Origin: Bradyrhizobium zhanjiangense
Lineage (GTDB): Bacteria; Pseudomonadota; Alphaproteobacteria; Rhizobiales; Xanthobacteraceae
Direction: 5' to 3'
DNA length: 64,000 bases
NCBI RefSeq assembly: GCF_004114935.1
Contig: NZ_CP022221.1
Coordinates: forward strand, 3,493,001 to 3,557,000
The position numbers and the translations under genes are program-made. The notes below the pieces were generated by a model that was given only the letters and a program-made list of their open reading frames with translations, was not told the origin of the DNA and ran no database searches. Shown here piece after piece: positions 38,543-47,549 of this stretch. Position 1 is the first letter of the stretch. Each line of letters starts with the position of its first letter.

Positions 38543-39415
38543 CTATGTGAAGGGCTGGTGGTTGCTGAAGCTCGACCGTTCGGCGAGGAAGCGGCGGGGG
38601 CTCTTTCCCATTGTCTTCTTGAACATAGTGATGAACGCGCTCGGGGTCTCATAGCCCAGATCGAGCGAAACGGCCTGCACCGACGATCCAGCCGTCAAGC
38701 GTTGCAATGCGACCAAGATATGAAGCCGCTGCCGCCAGCGTCCGAATGTCATTCCGGTTTCCTTCAAGACCAGGCGGGCGAAGGTCCGCACACTCATTGC
38801 ATACCGGGCGGCGAGTTCATCGATGGTGCTTCGGTCGCCGGGATCATTGAGCAGTGATGCCGCGAGATGTTGAAGTCGGCTGTCCGTGGAAATTGGCAAG
38901 TACATCTGTTCCGTGGACATCTGCACCAATTCGTCGAGCAGCACTCGACCGAGTCGGCTCGTCGGTCCTTCAACGGGATAAAGTGGCGGAAATACGGATA
39001 GCCGGTGTATCAACTCGCGAACGAGCGACGATATCGTGAATGTGCAGCAAGTGTTTGGAAGCATACTTGCCAGCGGATCGATGAAGACGAGGTAGACCTT
39101 TCCATTGTCTGATACGCAATTGCTATGCATGACCCCAGGAGGTATCCACACGGCTCCTTGCGGAGGAACGATCCATAACCCACCAGGGGCACGACACATG
39201 ACTGATCCATGTGAGGCGACGACCAATTGTCCCTTCTTATGCGAGTGCAGCGGGAGCTCGTCACCATGTTCACCAGTCTCAATGCACATCGAGACGATTG
39301 GGCGATCGAACTGATCCGGATCTATCGGGTCGTAATTGAGCCTAAGATCCGGCAAATTCATTCTGGCCAGGCTATGATCCATTTCAGATGCGGGTGACGT
39401 GCTCATTGAGTTCAC
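38543..39415 (-). CDS. AraC-family transcriptional regulator (catabolic-cluster-linked)
   Basis: A 290-residue regulator with a cupin-like sensor (SHKKGQLVVASHGSVMC, LWIVPPQGAVWIPPGVMHSN) and AraC-type DNA-binding domain (VRTFARLVLKETGMTFGRWR, VSLDLGYETPSAFITMFKKT). It is the close paralogue of the AraC protein at 11952-12782. It converges on the substrate-binding protein gene and its own upstream side faces the pyruvate dehydrogenase operon. Likely targets are the catabolic cluster, the aceE operon, or both. Confidence 0.9.
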   Translation of the reverse strand: MNSMSTSPASEMDHSLARMNLPDLRLNYDPIDPDQFDRPIVSMCIETGEHGDELPLHSHKKGQLVVASHGSVMCRAPGGLWIVPPQGAVWIPPGVMHSNCVSDNGKVYLVFIDPLASMLPNTCCTFTISSLVRELIHRLSVFPPLYPVEGPTSRLGRVLLDELVQMSTEQMYLPISTDSRLQHLAASLLNDPGDRSTIDELAARYAMSVRTFARLVLKETGMTFGRWRQRLHILVALQRLTAGSSVQAVSLDLGYETPSAFITMFKKTMGKSPRRFLAERSSFSNHQPFT

Positions 39416-39799
39416 TCGTTAATGGATACGGTTCCATCCGTCAGGTGCCGCGAGTGGAGTTCGCTTCGAGGGCCTGCGGGCGACAATAGCCCTTTGGAAA
39501 ATGATCGTCACGAAAAAGTAACGTGGTCGAAACGGGTCTAACCCGTCGGCTATGCCTTTTCCAAGCGCGACATGAGTCGGCTGGGCGGGCAGCCGTGCGG
39601 CGCGATCCAGCCAGCCGCGACAAAGTGTGCTTTCCGGGTACCTCATTGCCCTCTCGCGCGCGACACGGCAGAGAATGCCAAAATCCGCAACAGCTGGCTC
39701 GTCCGATCGCGTGTTCAGCCCGAAATGCCGGAGTTTTCGGCGAGATATGCCACGACATCCAATGCTACCAAGGAGGGAGTTCGAAGGAGCCTGACGACA
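39416..39799. other. Divergent intergenic region between AraC gene and aceE
   Basis: About 384 bases separate the AraC start from the chosen aceE start. Both promoters must be here. The aceE frame is open through most of this stretch, so the exact aceE start is uncertain. AAGGAG at 39784-39789 is the best ribosome binding site. No other gene is evident. Confidence 0.45.
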
Positions 39800-42487
39800 G
39801 TGACTATTCGCATCGACGCGCCGATCAAGTCAGCCAGTGGACAATCGCTTGACCAAGACGAAAACGAAACGGCCGATTGGCTTGCATCCCTCGGCTCTCT
39901 CCATCGAAGCGCGGGTGCTGAACGTGTACGCTTTATTCTCTCGGCACTGGATCAGCGAGCCAAGGAGCTCCGCGTACTTTCAGATGTGCCTCCCTACTCT
40001 CCTTATCGAAATTCGATACCTCTCGAGTCGCAGCCGCCCTATCCGGGTGACATCCAGATGGAGACCCGGATCACTGCGATTATCAGGTGGAACGCCCTCG
40101 CCATGGTTGTTCGGGCCAATAGGGCCTACGGGGAACTCGGGGGCCATGTCGCTAGCTATGCGTCGGCGGCAGAAATATTTGAGGTCGGTTTCAACCATTT
40201 CTTCCGCGCGTCAAGTCCGGAGGCGGAAGGCGACATTGTGTACTTCCAGCCGCATTCCTCGCCGGGCGTGTATGCGCGCGCGTATCTCGAAGGGCGCCTG
40301 TCAGAAGAGAACTTGAGATACTATCGTCAAGAGCTCACCGGGGTGGGCCTGTCCTCATATCCGCATCCTTGGCTCATGCCGGACTTCTGGCAGATGCCAA
40401 CAGGCTCGATGGGCATCGGACCAATCAGCGCCATCTACCAGGCGCGTTTCATGAAATATCTCGACAACAGAGGTTTGGCGCGTACCCAAGACCGCCACGT
40501 GTGGGGCGTATTCGGTGACGGAGAAATGGATGAGCCGGAGTCGATCGCCGGCCTGTCTTTGGCGGCGCGTGAGAACCTCGACAATCTGACGTTTATCGTC
40601 AATTGCAATCTTCAACGGCTCGACGGTCCAGTGCGCGGGAACGGACAGGTCATCCAAGAACTGGAGATGATCTTCCGAGGGGCAGGCTGGAATGTGATTA
40701 AGGTGCTGTGGGGATCGGAGTGGGATCAGATCTTCTCGCGCGACACAGAGCACGCATTGTTGCGCAAATTCGCTGCGACGGTTGATGGGAAGTATCAGAC
40801 GCTCGGTGCCAAGGACGGAGCGTACAATCTCGCAAACTTCTTCGGTGAAGATCCGGAGGTGCGGGCTCTCGTCTCGCATATGTCCGATACTGACATCGAT
40901 GCGCTGAAGCGAGGCGGCCATGATCTTCGGAAGCTATTTGCCGCCTTCGCTGCAGCAAAGGCGACCAAGGGGCGGCCGACTGTTATCCTGGCGAAGACCA
41001 AGAAAGGGTATGGAATGGGAGGCGCCGGGGAGTCGCGCATGACGTCTCATCAGGCGAAAAAGCTCGACATCGATGCGCTCTATGCGTTCCGCGATCGCTT
41101 CTCTCTTCCACTGACCAACGAGCAGGTTGAACGTCTCGAGTTCTTCCGTCCCGCGAACGACAGCGCCGAGCTTCAGTATCTACGGTCGAAGCGTGAGGCA
41201 CTTGGCGGCTACATGCCGACCAGAAGGCGGACGGCGGCGGCCGTTGCCGTCCCCGCCCTACAGTCCTATGCCGAGTTCGCGCTCAAGGGCGAGGGCAAAG
41301 AGACGTCGACGACGATGGCGGTGGTTCGGCTGTTCTCGAATCTGCTTAAGGACAAAGTGCTCGGTCCCAGAATTGTGCCAATCGTTGCCGACGAGGCGCG
41401 GACGTTCGGTATGGCTAACCTGTTCAGGCAGGTGGGGATCTACTCACCGGTCGGGCAGCTCTATGAGCCGGAAGACGCGGGCTCGATGCTCTACTACAAG
41501 GAGGCGGCGGACGGTCAACTTCTCGAGGAAGGCATTACAGAGGCAGGCGCGATTTCTTCCTGGACGGCCGCGGCGACGTCTTACAGCGTCCATAACTTCG
41601 CATTGCTACCGTTCTATATCTACTATTCGATGTTCGGATTTCAGCGGATCGGCGATCTTATCTGGGCGGCCGCGGATCAGCGCGCGCGGGGCTTCCTGAT
41701 CGGCGCGACCGCCGGCCGCACGACTCTCGGCGGCGAAGGACTGCAGCATCAAGACGGCTCTAGCCATGTCATCGCGGCGACGATCCCGAACTGCCGAGCA
41801 TACGACCCGGCGTTTTCCTACGAAGTCGCCGTCATCGTGGACCATGGAATGCACGCCATGCTCGAAGAGGGGCGTGATGAATTCTACTATCTTACGGTGA
41901 TGAACGAGAACTACGCGCAGCCAACCATGCCTGTGGATGTTCGCGACGACATAATAAAAGGTCTCTATCGCGTCGTTTCGAGCGAAAATGGACCTGCGAA
42001 GGTGCGCCTCGTCGGTTCCGGCGCAATCCTTCCAGAGGCATTGGAGGCTGCAAAGATGCTGGAGAGGGATTGGCAGATCTCCTGCGAAGTATGGTCGGCC
42101 ACCAGCTTCGCAGAGCTGGCGCGGGAGGCTCGAGAAATTGAGCGCAAGAACCGTCTAAACCCGCTCTCCAAGCAAAAGGAGAGCCACGTTTCAAAGTGTC
42201 TCTCAGGAAGCGTGCCGGTCGTGGCGGCCTCCGACTACGTGCGTGCCTATCCGCAGCTCATAGCGTCGTATTTCGAGGCGCCGTACACCGTTCTCGGTAC
42301 TGACGGCTTCGGACGGAGCGACAAGCGTTCCGCGCTAAGGTCGTTCTTTGAAGTCGATCGCGCGCAGATCGCTATCGCTGCACTGACATCTCTGGCGCGG
42401 TCGGGGGCGATCGATCGCAGCCGGGTGGCCGAGGCCATCGCGCGCTATGACGTCCCGGCGGACGCAAATTCCCCCTGGTCAAGGTAA
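39800..42487 (+). CDS. aceE: Pyruvate dehydrogenase E1 component, homodimeric type
   Basis: An 895-residue E1 of the single-chain (AceE) class. The thiamine diphosphate motif is VFGDGEMDEPES through NLTFIVNCN, and AceE hallmarks include YSPYRNSIPLESQPPYPGD, YFQPHSSPGVYARAYLEGRL, EGITEAGAISSW and LLPFYIYYSMFGFQRIGDL. It decarboxylates pyruvate and acetylates the lipoyl groups of AceF. The GTG at 39800 gives the normal family length of just under 900 residues and has AAGGAG upstream; the frame is open for 76 more codons with non-conserved sequence. Most alphaproteobacteria use a two-subunit E1 for their housekeeping complex, so this is probably an extra complex. Confidence 0.93.
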   Translation: MTIRIDAPIKSASGQSLDQDENETADWLASLGSLHRSAGAERVRFILSALDQRAKELRVLSDVPPYSPYRNSIPLESQPPYPGDIQMETRITAIIRWNALAMVVRANRAYGELGGHVASYASAAEIFEVGFNHFFRASSPEAEGDIVYFQPHSSPGVYARAYLEGRLSEENLRYYRQELTGVGLSSYPHPWLMPDFWQMPTGSMGIGPISAIYQARFMKYLDNRGLARTQDRHVWGVFGDGEMDEPESIAGLSLAARENLDNLTFIVNCNLQRLDGPVRGNGQVIQELEMIFRGAGWNVIKVLWGSEWDQIFSRDTEHALLRKFAATVDGKYQTLGAKDGAYNLANFFGEDPEVRALVSHMSDTDIDALKRGGHDLRKLFAAFAAAKATKGRPTVILAKTKKGYGMGGAGESRMTSHQAKKLDIDALYAFRDRFSLPLTNEQVERLEFFRPANDSAELQYLRSKREALGGYMPTRRRTAAAVAVPALQSYAEFALKGEGKETSTTMAVVRLFSNLLKDKVLGPRIVPIVADEARTFGMANLFRQVGIYSPVGQLYEPEDAGSMLYYKEAADGQLLEEGITEAGAISSWTAAATSYSVHNFALLPFYIYYSMFGFQRIGDLIWAAADQRARGFLIGATAGRTTLGGEGLQHQDGSSHVIAATIPNCRAYDPAFSYEVAVIVDHGMHAMLEEGRDEFYYLTVMNENYAQPTMPVDVRDDIIKGLYRVVSSENGPAKVRLVGSGAILPEALEAAKMLERDWQISCEVWSATSFAELAREAREIERKNRLNPLSKQKESHVSKCLSGSVPVVAASDYVRAYPQLIASYFEAPYTVLGTDGFGRSDKRSALRSFFEVDRAQIAIAALTSLARSGAIDRSRVAEAIARYDVPADANSPWSR

Positions 42488-42506
42488 CGCAGGTCAAAGC
42501 GAAATC

Positions 42507-43796
42507 ATGGTTGATTCAATAGAAATCGTCCTGCCGGACATCGGGGACTACAAGGACGTGCCGATCGTTGAAATCAACGTCGCGGTTGGCGATGATGTCG
42601 TAATCGATACGCCATTGCTCTCGATCGAATCTGACAAAGCAACGATGGAGGTGCCGTCTCCCGCGGCAGGAAAAGTCAAGCAGTTGATGATCGAGGTCGG
42701 TAGCTTGGTATCTCAAGGATCAATCTTGATGATTCTAGAGGCAGGATCGGCATCAGGTGACTCACCTGCTCAAGAGATGAGTGCGAAAGCGGCTTCATCA
42801 GCGAAGGATGCCGGTGCTGTGGCGCAGGGAGGGTCTGCGTCAATCAAGGTACGAGAAAGGCCTGAGCCAAGTGGATTAGAGGACCGGGGCGGACGGCCCG
42901 AGGTCAGTCAGGCGCATGCATCACCGTCGGTTCGCGCATTGGCGCGGGAACTCGGCGTGCCGTTGGCCCTCGTCGTGCCAAGCGGAGCCAAGGGCAGGGT
43001 GCTGCACGATGATGTTACGAGCCACGTGAAACAGGTGATGGGGTCGACCCAGTTGCCGCCATCTGCAATCGCTCCAGCGCTGCCAAGGGCAGATTATGAA
43101 AAGTTCGGCGCGATCGAAAGAGTGCCTCTCTCGAGAATTCAGCAGATAACCGGGGCAAATCTTTCACGAAACTGGAACACGATCCCGCACGTCACAAACT
43201 TCGACAAAGCTGATGTGACCGAAGCGGAGGCGTTCCGAAAGAATATCAATGGAGAGGCGGGGGAGGCCTCAGCGAAGCTGACGATGGTGTCGATCTTGAT
43301 TAAGGCAGCAGCCCTTGCGCTGAAGAAATATCCCCGCTTCAATTCGTCCTTTGATCAAGATGCCCTAATTCTCAAGAAGTACATTCACATCGGATTTGCA
43401 GTCGACACTCCCAAGGGTTTGGTGGTTCCGGTCATCAGAGATTGCGATAAGAAGGGACTGATAGAGATCGCCTCCGAAATGCGTGCGCTCGCGGACAAGG
43501 CCCTTGGAGGTCAGTTATCCCCGGGGGACATGCAAGGAGGCTGCATCTCTGTCTCGTCGCTGGGAGGCGTCGGCGGTCATGGGTTCACGCCGATCATCAA
43601 CGCTCCCGAAGTGGCGATCCTGGGAGCGGGGCGCGCTGTCACCGAGGCAGTCTGGGACGGAAGTGGATTTCAGCCGCGTCAAATGCTTCCGATAACGCTC
43701 TCGTGGGATCACCGGGTGGTCGACGGTGTCGCTGCCGCGCGGTTCTTGAGCTTCGTCGCGACTCTGCTGAACGATCTGCGGCGATACGCGTTGTGA
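42507..43796 (+). CDS. aceF: Pyruvate dehydrogenase E2, dihydrolipoamide acetyltransferase
   Basis: A 429-residue E2 with one N-terminal lipoyl domain (ESDKATMEVPSPAAG, lysine at about residue 43), an Ala/Ser-rich linker, a peripheral subunit-binding domain (ASPSVRALARELGVPLALV), and a C-terminal catalytic domain ending with LSWDHRVVDGVAAARFLSF, which holds the catalytic His and Asp. It transfers acetyl groups to CoA. The ATG at 42507 is used because the conserved lipoyl domain starts there. Only one lipoyl domain is present, where enterobacterial AceF has three. It lies between aceE and lpd. Confidence 0.93.
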   Translation: MVDSIEIVLPDIGDYKDVPIVEINVAVGDDVVIDTPLLSIESDKATMEVPSPAAGKVKQLMIEVGSLVSQGSILMILEAGSASGDSPAQEMSAKAASSAKDAGAVAQGGSASIKVRERPEPSGLEDRGGRPEVSQAHASPSVRALARELGVPLALVVPSGAKGRVLHDDVTSHVKQVMGSTQLPPSAIAPALPRADYEKFGAIERVPLSRIQQITGANLSRNWNTIPHVTNFDKADVTEAEAFRKNINGEAGEASAKLTMVSILIKAAALALKKYPRFNSSFDQDALILKKYIHIGFAVDTPKGLVVPVIRDCDKKGLIEIASEMRALADKALGGQLSPGDMQGGCISVSSLGGVGGHGFTPIINAPEVAILGAGRAVTEAVWDGSGFQPRQMLPITLSWDHRVVDGVAAARFLSFVATLLNDLRRYAL

Positions 43797-43803
43797 GGCC
43801 CCC

Positions 43804-45534
43804 ATGGAGCGCGTGATCGATATATTGGTCCCCGACATTGGAGACTTTAAGGACGTTCAGATTGTGGAGGTGCTCGTCAAAGACGGTGACATCGTTGACA
43901 AGGAGCAGGGGCTTATTGTTGTTGAATCTGACAAGGCCACGATGGAAATTCCTTCGCCGATCGCGGGTCCTATCAAGGAGGTGCTTCTGAAGGTTGGCGA
44001 TAAAGTGTCGCAAGGCACCGTCATTGCCAAGGCGCAACCGATTGCGCCGGATCGGGCGCCATCCAAGGCTGTAGTCCAGAATGGCTCGGCCGCATCTGGC
44101 GGAGGCGAGGAACGCTTCGATCTCGCCGTGATCGGTGGTGGACCAGGTGGATATTCTGCTGCATATCGCGCCGCGGATCTGGGTCTCAGGGTCGCGATGA
44201 TCGAGCGATACCAATCGTTGGGTGGCGTATGCCTGAACGTCGGGTGTATTCCATCCAAAGCGTTGCTTCACATCGCGGCGGCCAAGGAAGAGGCCGAAAG
44301 GATCGCTGACAAGGGAGTGCGATTCGGCGCGCTGGAATTGGATCTGAATGCACTCAGATCATTCAGGGACGGAACGATAAAGAAGCTGAGTGACGGGCTC
44401 GGTCAGATGGCGCGGGCGCGGGACGTTAGAATCATCAACGGATTTGCCAGATTTGTCGCGTCGAATTGCTTGGCAATTGATCTCGATACTGGTGCGTCTC
44501 AATATGTTGAGTTCGAGAAGTGCATCATCGCCACGGGTTCCTCGGCGAATAAGTTAAGTGTGTTTCCGAAAGACGAGCGGATCGTCACGTCGACCGGAGC
44601 TCTGCAGCTAAAGACGATTCCGAAGCAAATGCTTGTCGTCGGGGCGGGCATTATCGGACTCGAGATGGCCACGATTTATAGCTCGCTTGGCGCTCAAATC
44701 GATCTCGTTGAACGATTGCCAAGTATGCTCGCCGGCGTTGATCCGGATGCTGTGAAGATATGGCGAAGCAGGAACGCTCATCGGTTCCAACATATTGATC
44801 TCAATGCGGGTGTAGTGAGCGCCACGGCAGATAGTAAGGGCGTATCGGTCGAGATTGAAGGCGCAAAGCCGGGGCGTCGAACTTACGATCTTGTCCTGCA
44901 GTCCGCAGGCAGAGTGCCGAACAGCGCAAGTATTGGCTTGGAGAAGATTGGTGTAAGACGCGACGCAAAAGGTTTCGTTGCAGTCGACAGACAAATGCGG
45001 ACGAATTTGCCTCATATTTTCGCGATCGGCGATGTCGCGGGCAACCCCATGCTCGCCCATAAGGCGGTTCACGAGGGGCATGTCGCGGCCGAAGCGGCTG
45101 CCGGGCTCAAGAGCTTCTTTGACGCGAAGATCGTCCCGAACGTTGCTTACACTGATCCCGAGGTGGCCTGGGTTGGCGTCATGGAGCATGAGGCTGCCTC
45201 TTCAGGCAGGCGCGTTAGATCCGCGAAGTTTCCGTGGGCCGCCTCGGGCAGAGCGGTCGCCTCGGGCGCGTCTTATGGCATGACCAAGCTGATCATCGAC
45301 CAAGAGACGCACCGCATCATCGGCGGTGTGATCGTTGGCCCGCACGCTGGCGACATGATCGGAGAAATCTGTCTGGCGATCGAGATGGGCGCCGATGCAA
45401 TTGATATCAGCAAGACCATTCATCCGCATCCGACGTTCGGAGAAACAATAGGCCTGGCTGCCGAAGTTTATGAAGGCGTTTGCACGGATGTGTTGCCGGG
45501 TGCGAAGAGGTCGACCAAGCGCGCGAGCTACTAG
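43804..45534 (+). CDS. lpd: Dihydrolipoyl dehydrogenase with N-terminal lipoyl domain
   Basis: A 576-residue E3. An N-terminal lipoyl domain (ESDKATMEIPSPIAG) is joined by a short Ala/Ser/Gly linker to the flavoprotein: FAD motif GGGPGGYSAAYRAADLG, redox disulfide GGVCLNVGCIPSK, NAD motif VVGAGIIGLEMATIYSSLG, second FAD motif IFAIGDVAGNPMLAHKAV, and catalytic HPHPTFGETIG. It reoxidises the lipoyl groups of the complex. The extra lipoyl domain resembles that in the aceF product and in some proteobacterial Lpd proteins. It follows aceF by seven bases. Confidence 0.94.
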   Translation: MERVIDILVPDIGDFKDVQIVEVLVKDGDIVDKEQGLIVVESDKATMEIPSPIAGPIKEVLLKVGDKVSQGTVIAKAQPIAPDRAPSKAVVQNGSAASGGGEERFDLAVIGGGPGGYSAAYRAADLGLRVAMIERYQSLGGVCLNVGCIPSKALLHIAAAKEEAERIADKGVRFGALELDLNALRSFRDGTIKKLSDGLGQMARARDVRIINGFARFVASNCLAIDLDTGASQYVEFEKCIIATGSSANKLSVFPKDERIVTSTGALQLKTIPKQMLVVGAGIIGLEMATIYSSLGAQIDLVERLPSMLAGVDPDAVKIWRSRNAHRFQHIDLNAGVVSATADSKGVSVEIEGAKPGRRTYDLVLQSAGRVPNSASIGLEKIGVRRDAKGFVAVDRQMRTNLPHIFAIGDVAGNPMLAHKAVHEGHVAAEAAAGLKSFFDAKIVPNVAYTDPEVAWVGVMEHEAASSGRRVRSAKFPWAASGRAVASGASYGMTKLIIDQETHRIIGGVIVGPHAGDMIGEICLAIEMGADAIDISKTIHPHPTFGETIGLAAEVYEGVCTDVLPGAKRSTKRASY

Positions 45535-45596
45535 AAATTCAAAACCTGCGCCGGCACCAGGTCTCTCGCTGCCGGTCGTTCATATGGGACCCGAAT

Positions 45597-45938
45597 ATGG
45601 CGGGAGATTCTCGGACGGGCGTCAAGGTACCTTTGAGCGTTCAAGAGGAGGAATTTGCCGCGGCATGTCGAGACTTCGTCCTGGAGAGAAGACCTGATCT
45701 GGCGGCGTCCATCATCATTGTAGACAACCAGCTCAGGATTGCGAATGATCCGCATGTTCGGGTCTCATTTGTAGAACTCGGTCTTGCCAGATTGGTGCGA
45801 GTTCTACATCTCGCAATCGAAGGCAAGGCGATTACGCTGAAAAGAGTGCCAAGGCTCCTGTTCGACCTGTCGAGATTCAGAAGAAAGATTCTCCGCGCGC
45901 TAGGTAGAGATGATCGAGGACAGCGCGTCGGAAAATAG
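45597..45938 (+). CDS. Hypothetical protein behind the pyruvate dehydrogenase operon
   Basis: A 113-residue frame (MAGDSRTGVKVPLSVQEEEF...) with a predominantly helical, mixed-charge composition and a basic C-terminus (KRVPRLLFDLSRFRRKILRA). No family was recognised. It lies 62 bases behind lpd on the same strand. The frame continues upstream into lpd, so the start is uncertain. It may be the tail of the operon or a chance frame. Confidence 0.4.
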   Translation: MAGDSRTGVKVPLSVQEEEFAAACRDFVLERRPDLAASIIIVDNQLRIANDPHVRVSFVELGLARLVRVLHLAIEGKAITLKRVPRLLFDLSRFRRKILRALGRDDRGQRVGK

Positions 45939-46411
45939 GCGCGATTTCTTCAGCGCGCAGTTTCAAGGAATGGACATTCATCAACGCGAGCGGACCCGGC
46001 AGTCATCCTTGGCAGGACCGTCGGCGATTGGAACCTCTGAATTGCAAATGCGGGTACGGCGGTGCGGGCATTGCGAGATCTGAGCCGGGCGATGAAATGA
46101 GCTGTTCCGGACGTGCGGAGCCAGTGCCTTCCAGGTCACGCGCCCGTTCTTTGTGTGCTGTCGAAATCATACGACGCGTCAAATGCCGGAAATAGCACTG
46201 AGAGGTGCCGACTTCAGCACAAAATGCGGTCTGATGTGTACGATCGTATTGCTGCTGGAAGTCGTTCGCTGAGTTTCTGCGATCGAATTCCGCATTCGGC
46301 GTTTGCGAAAGGTTTCCGATCTTTCGCTTCCTCCCTCTACTTGGCCCGGCGCGATCGCCGGGCCCTTTTCTCGACACTTGGCTACATCTTGTGTCGCTCG
46401 AAGCCGGTTGA
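45939..46411. other. Gene-poor stretch with a terminator
   Basis: About 470 bases without a convincing gene. Reading frames on both strands lack protein-like patterns. The only clear structure is the strong hairpin at 46343-46369. Confidence 0.45.
46343..46369 (+). terminator. Orphan rho-independent terminator
   Basis: GGCCCGGC-GCGATC-GCCGGGCC forms a perfect 8-base GC stem followed directly by CTTTT, the classical intrinsic terminator on the + strand. The nearest upstream + strand gene ends 400 bases earlier, so it may serve an unrecognised short transcript or be a remnant. Confidence 0.75.
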
Positions 46412-46733
46412 TCAGCGTTGTATGATCTTCTTCAAGATTTCGGTAGCGTTCGAAATTCATCCCGGGTCAGGGGGCGAAGGTCTCGCCAGAAATCTCAGTT
46501 TCAATCGCTGCGCCCGCTATCCGTCTTCCCTTCTCGGTCAAATCGATCTCGCGTCGCCGCGGATCCAGAGGGTCTTTTGAGCTCTTGATGAGGCCGCGTG
46601 ATTTCAGACGATTGATTACGACGCCTTCGATGGTCGTGATCTCATGCTGGTCGATATCGACTGCGAGCGTGGTGCAGCTCGAAATCGGCTCGCCGTCGAG
46701 CAGAACTGTACAGGCGCCGCAAACCTCCATGCC
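46412..46733 (-). pseudogene. Chimeric remnant: 2Fe-2S (XdhC/CoxS-like) fragment joined to MarR-family C-terminus
   Basis: One frame reads first GMEVCGACTVLLDGEPISSC and LAVDIDQHEITTIEG, the ferredoxin-like part of molybdenum hydroxylase small subunits. It continues without a break into VVINRLKSRGLIKSSKDPLD and REIDLTEKGRRIAG, the winged-helix end of a MarR regulator. Behind ETFAP the MarR sequence continues only after two frame changes (LTRDEFRTL, then TEILKKIIQR and stop). Neither partner is complete. This is a fused and decayed remnant of two unrelated genes, a sign of past rearrangement. Confidence 0.8.
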
Positions 46734-47066
46734 CGGCGATCTATACGGGCTTCTAAATGGCTGTCTACTCTGAATGTCCGATGGCCGGCATAGATCAGAC
46801 AAGATCTGGAGTCTTCGGCTGACCATGTATGACTCTTAATGCACTCGAAACGTCGGCAACCAGCTTGCGTCGTCTCCAACTTCCATGACGATTGGGTGGG
46901 AAGTTCTTAAACGATGATCGCGCGACCATTGGAGGTTCTTACGCGTCCAGCTACTGTTTTTGAGAGATATTTTTCTTTTTGTCTCTCTGAGTTGACAGTT
47001 TTATCTCGTGCTCCATAGGAGAGCGTCGGCTTTAGGGACGCGAGCCAGGCTCAACGGAACTTTCAG
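46734..47066. other. Upstream region of the pan-bio operon
   Basis: About 333 bases. The part after about 46890 is A/T-rich (for example TTTTTGAGAGATATTTTTC near 46960) and precedes panD, so it is the likely promoter region of the operon. The first part is continuous with the decayed gene remnant on the minus strand. No further gene is seen. Confidence 0.45.
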
Positions 47067-47522
47067 ATGAGAAAAGTGCTGGCCGCAAAGCTGCATGGCA
47101 TCCACGTTACAGAGGCCAATCTTCATTATCACGGCTCGATCACGCTCGATCCGGATCAGTGCCATGAGGCGGGGATTCTGCCGATGGAGTTCGTGGAGAT
47201 CTGGAATAAGAACTCCGGGGCGCGAATTTCGACGTACGTGATTTTTGGCGAGCCCGGCTCGCGTTGTTGTGTTCTTAACGGCGCCGCCGCGCGCACTTGC
47301 CAAGTCGGCGACCAGATCATCGTCTGCAGTTCGATGTACGTGGATGAGACCCAAATCGCTGGGTTGAGACCAAAAATTCTCGCCTTTGATCGCAACAACC
47401 ACATTATCGATCGCCTGACTTATTCGGTCACTCGGGATGGTGCGGAGCGCTATGGCTTCGAGATACTAGGTGAGGCAGGTGACGCGAAACCAATACCACT
47501 TCGATCCGCGGAATCGAACTAA
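47067..47522 (+). CDS. panD: Aspartate 1-decarboxylase
   Basis: A 151-residue PanD proenzyme. The self-cleavage site is clear: Gly-Ser in LHYHGSITLD at about residues 24-25 yields the pyruvoyl cofactor. The catalytic region EFVEIWNKNSGARISTYVI and LNGAAARTCQVGDQIIV match the family. It makes beta-alanine from aspartate for pantothenate. The C-terminal 30 residues extend a little past the usual 125-residue length. It begins a run of nine closely spaced + strand genes. Confidence 0.94.
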   Translation: MRKVLAAKLHGIHVTEANLHYHGSITLDPDQCHEAGILPMEFVEIWNKNSGARISTYVIFGEPGSRCCVLNGAAARTCQVGDQIIVCSSMYVDETQIAGLRPKILAFDRNNHIIDRLTYSVTRDGAERYGFEILGEAGDAKPIPLRSAESN

Positions 47523-47549
47523 GGCCGGCTCACGGGATAGGGGGCGAGA

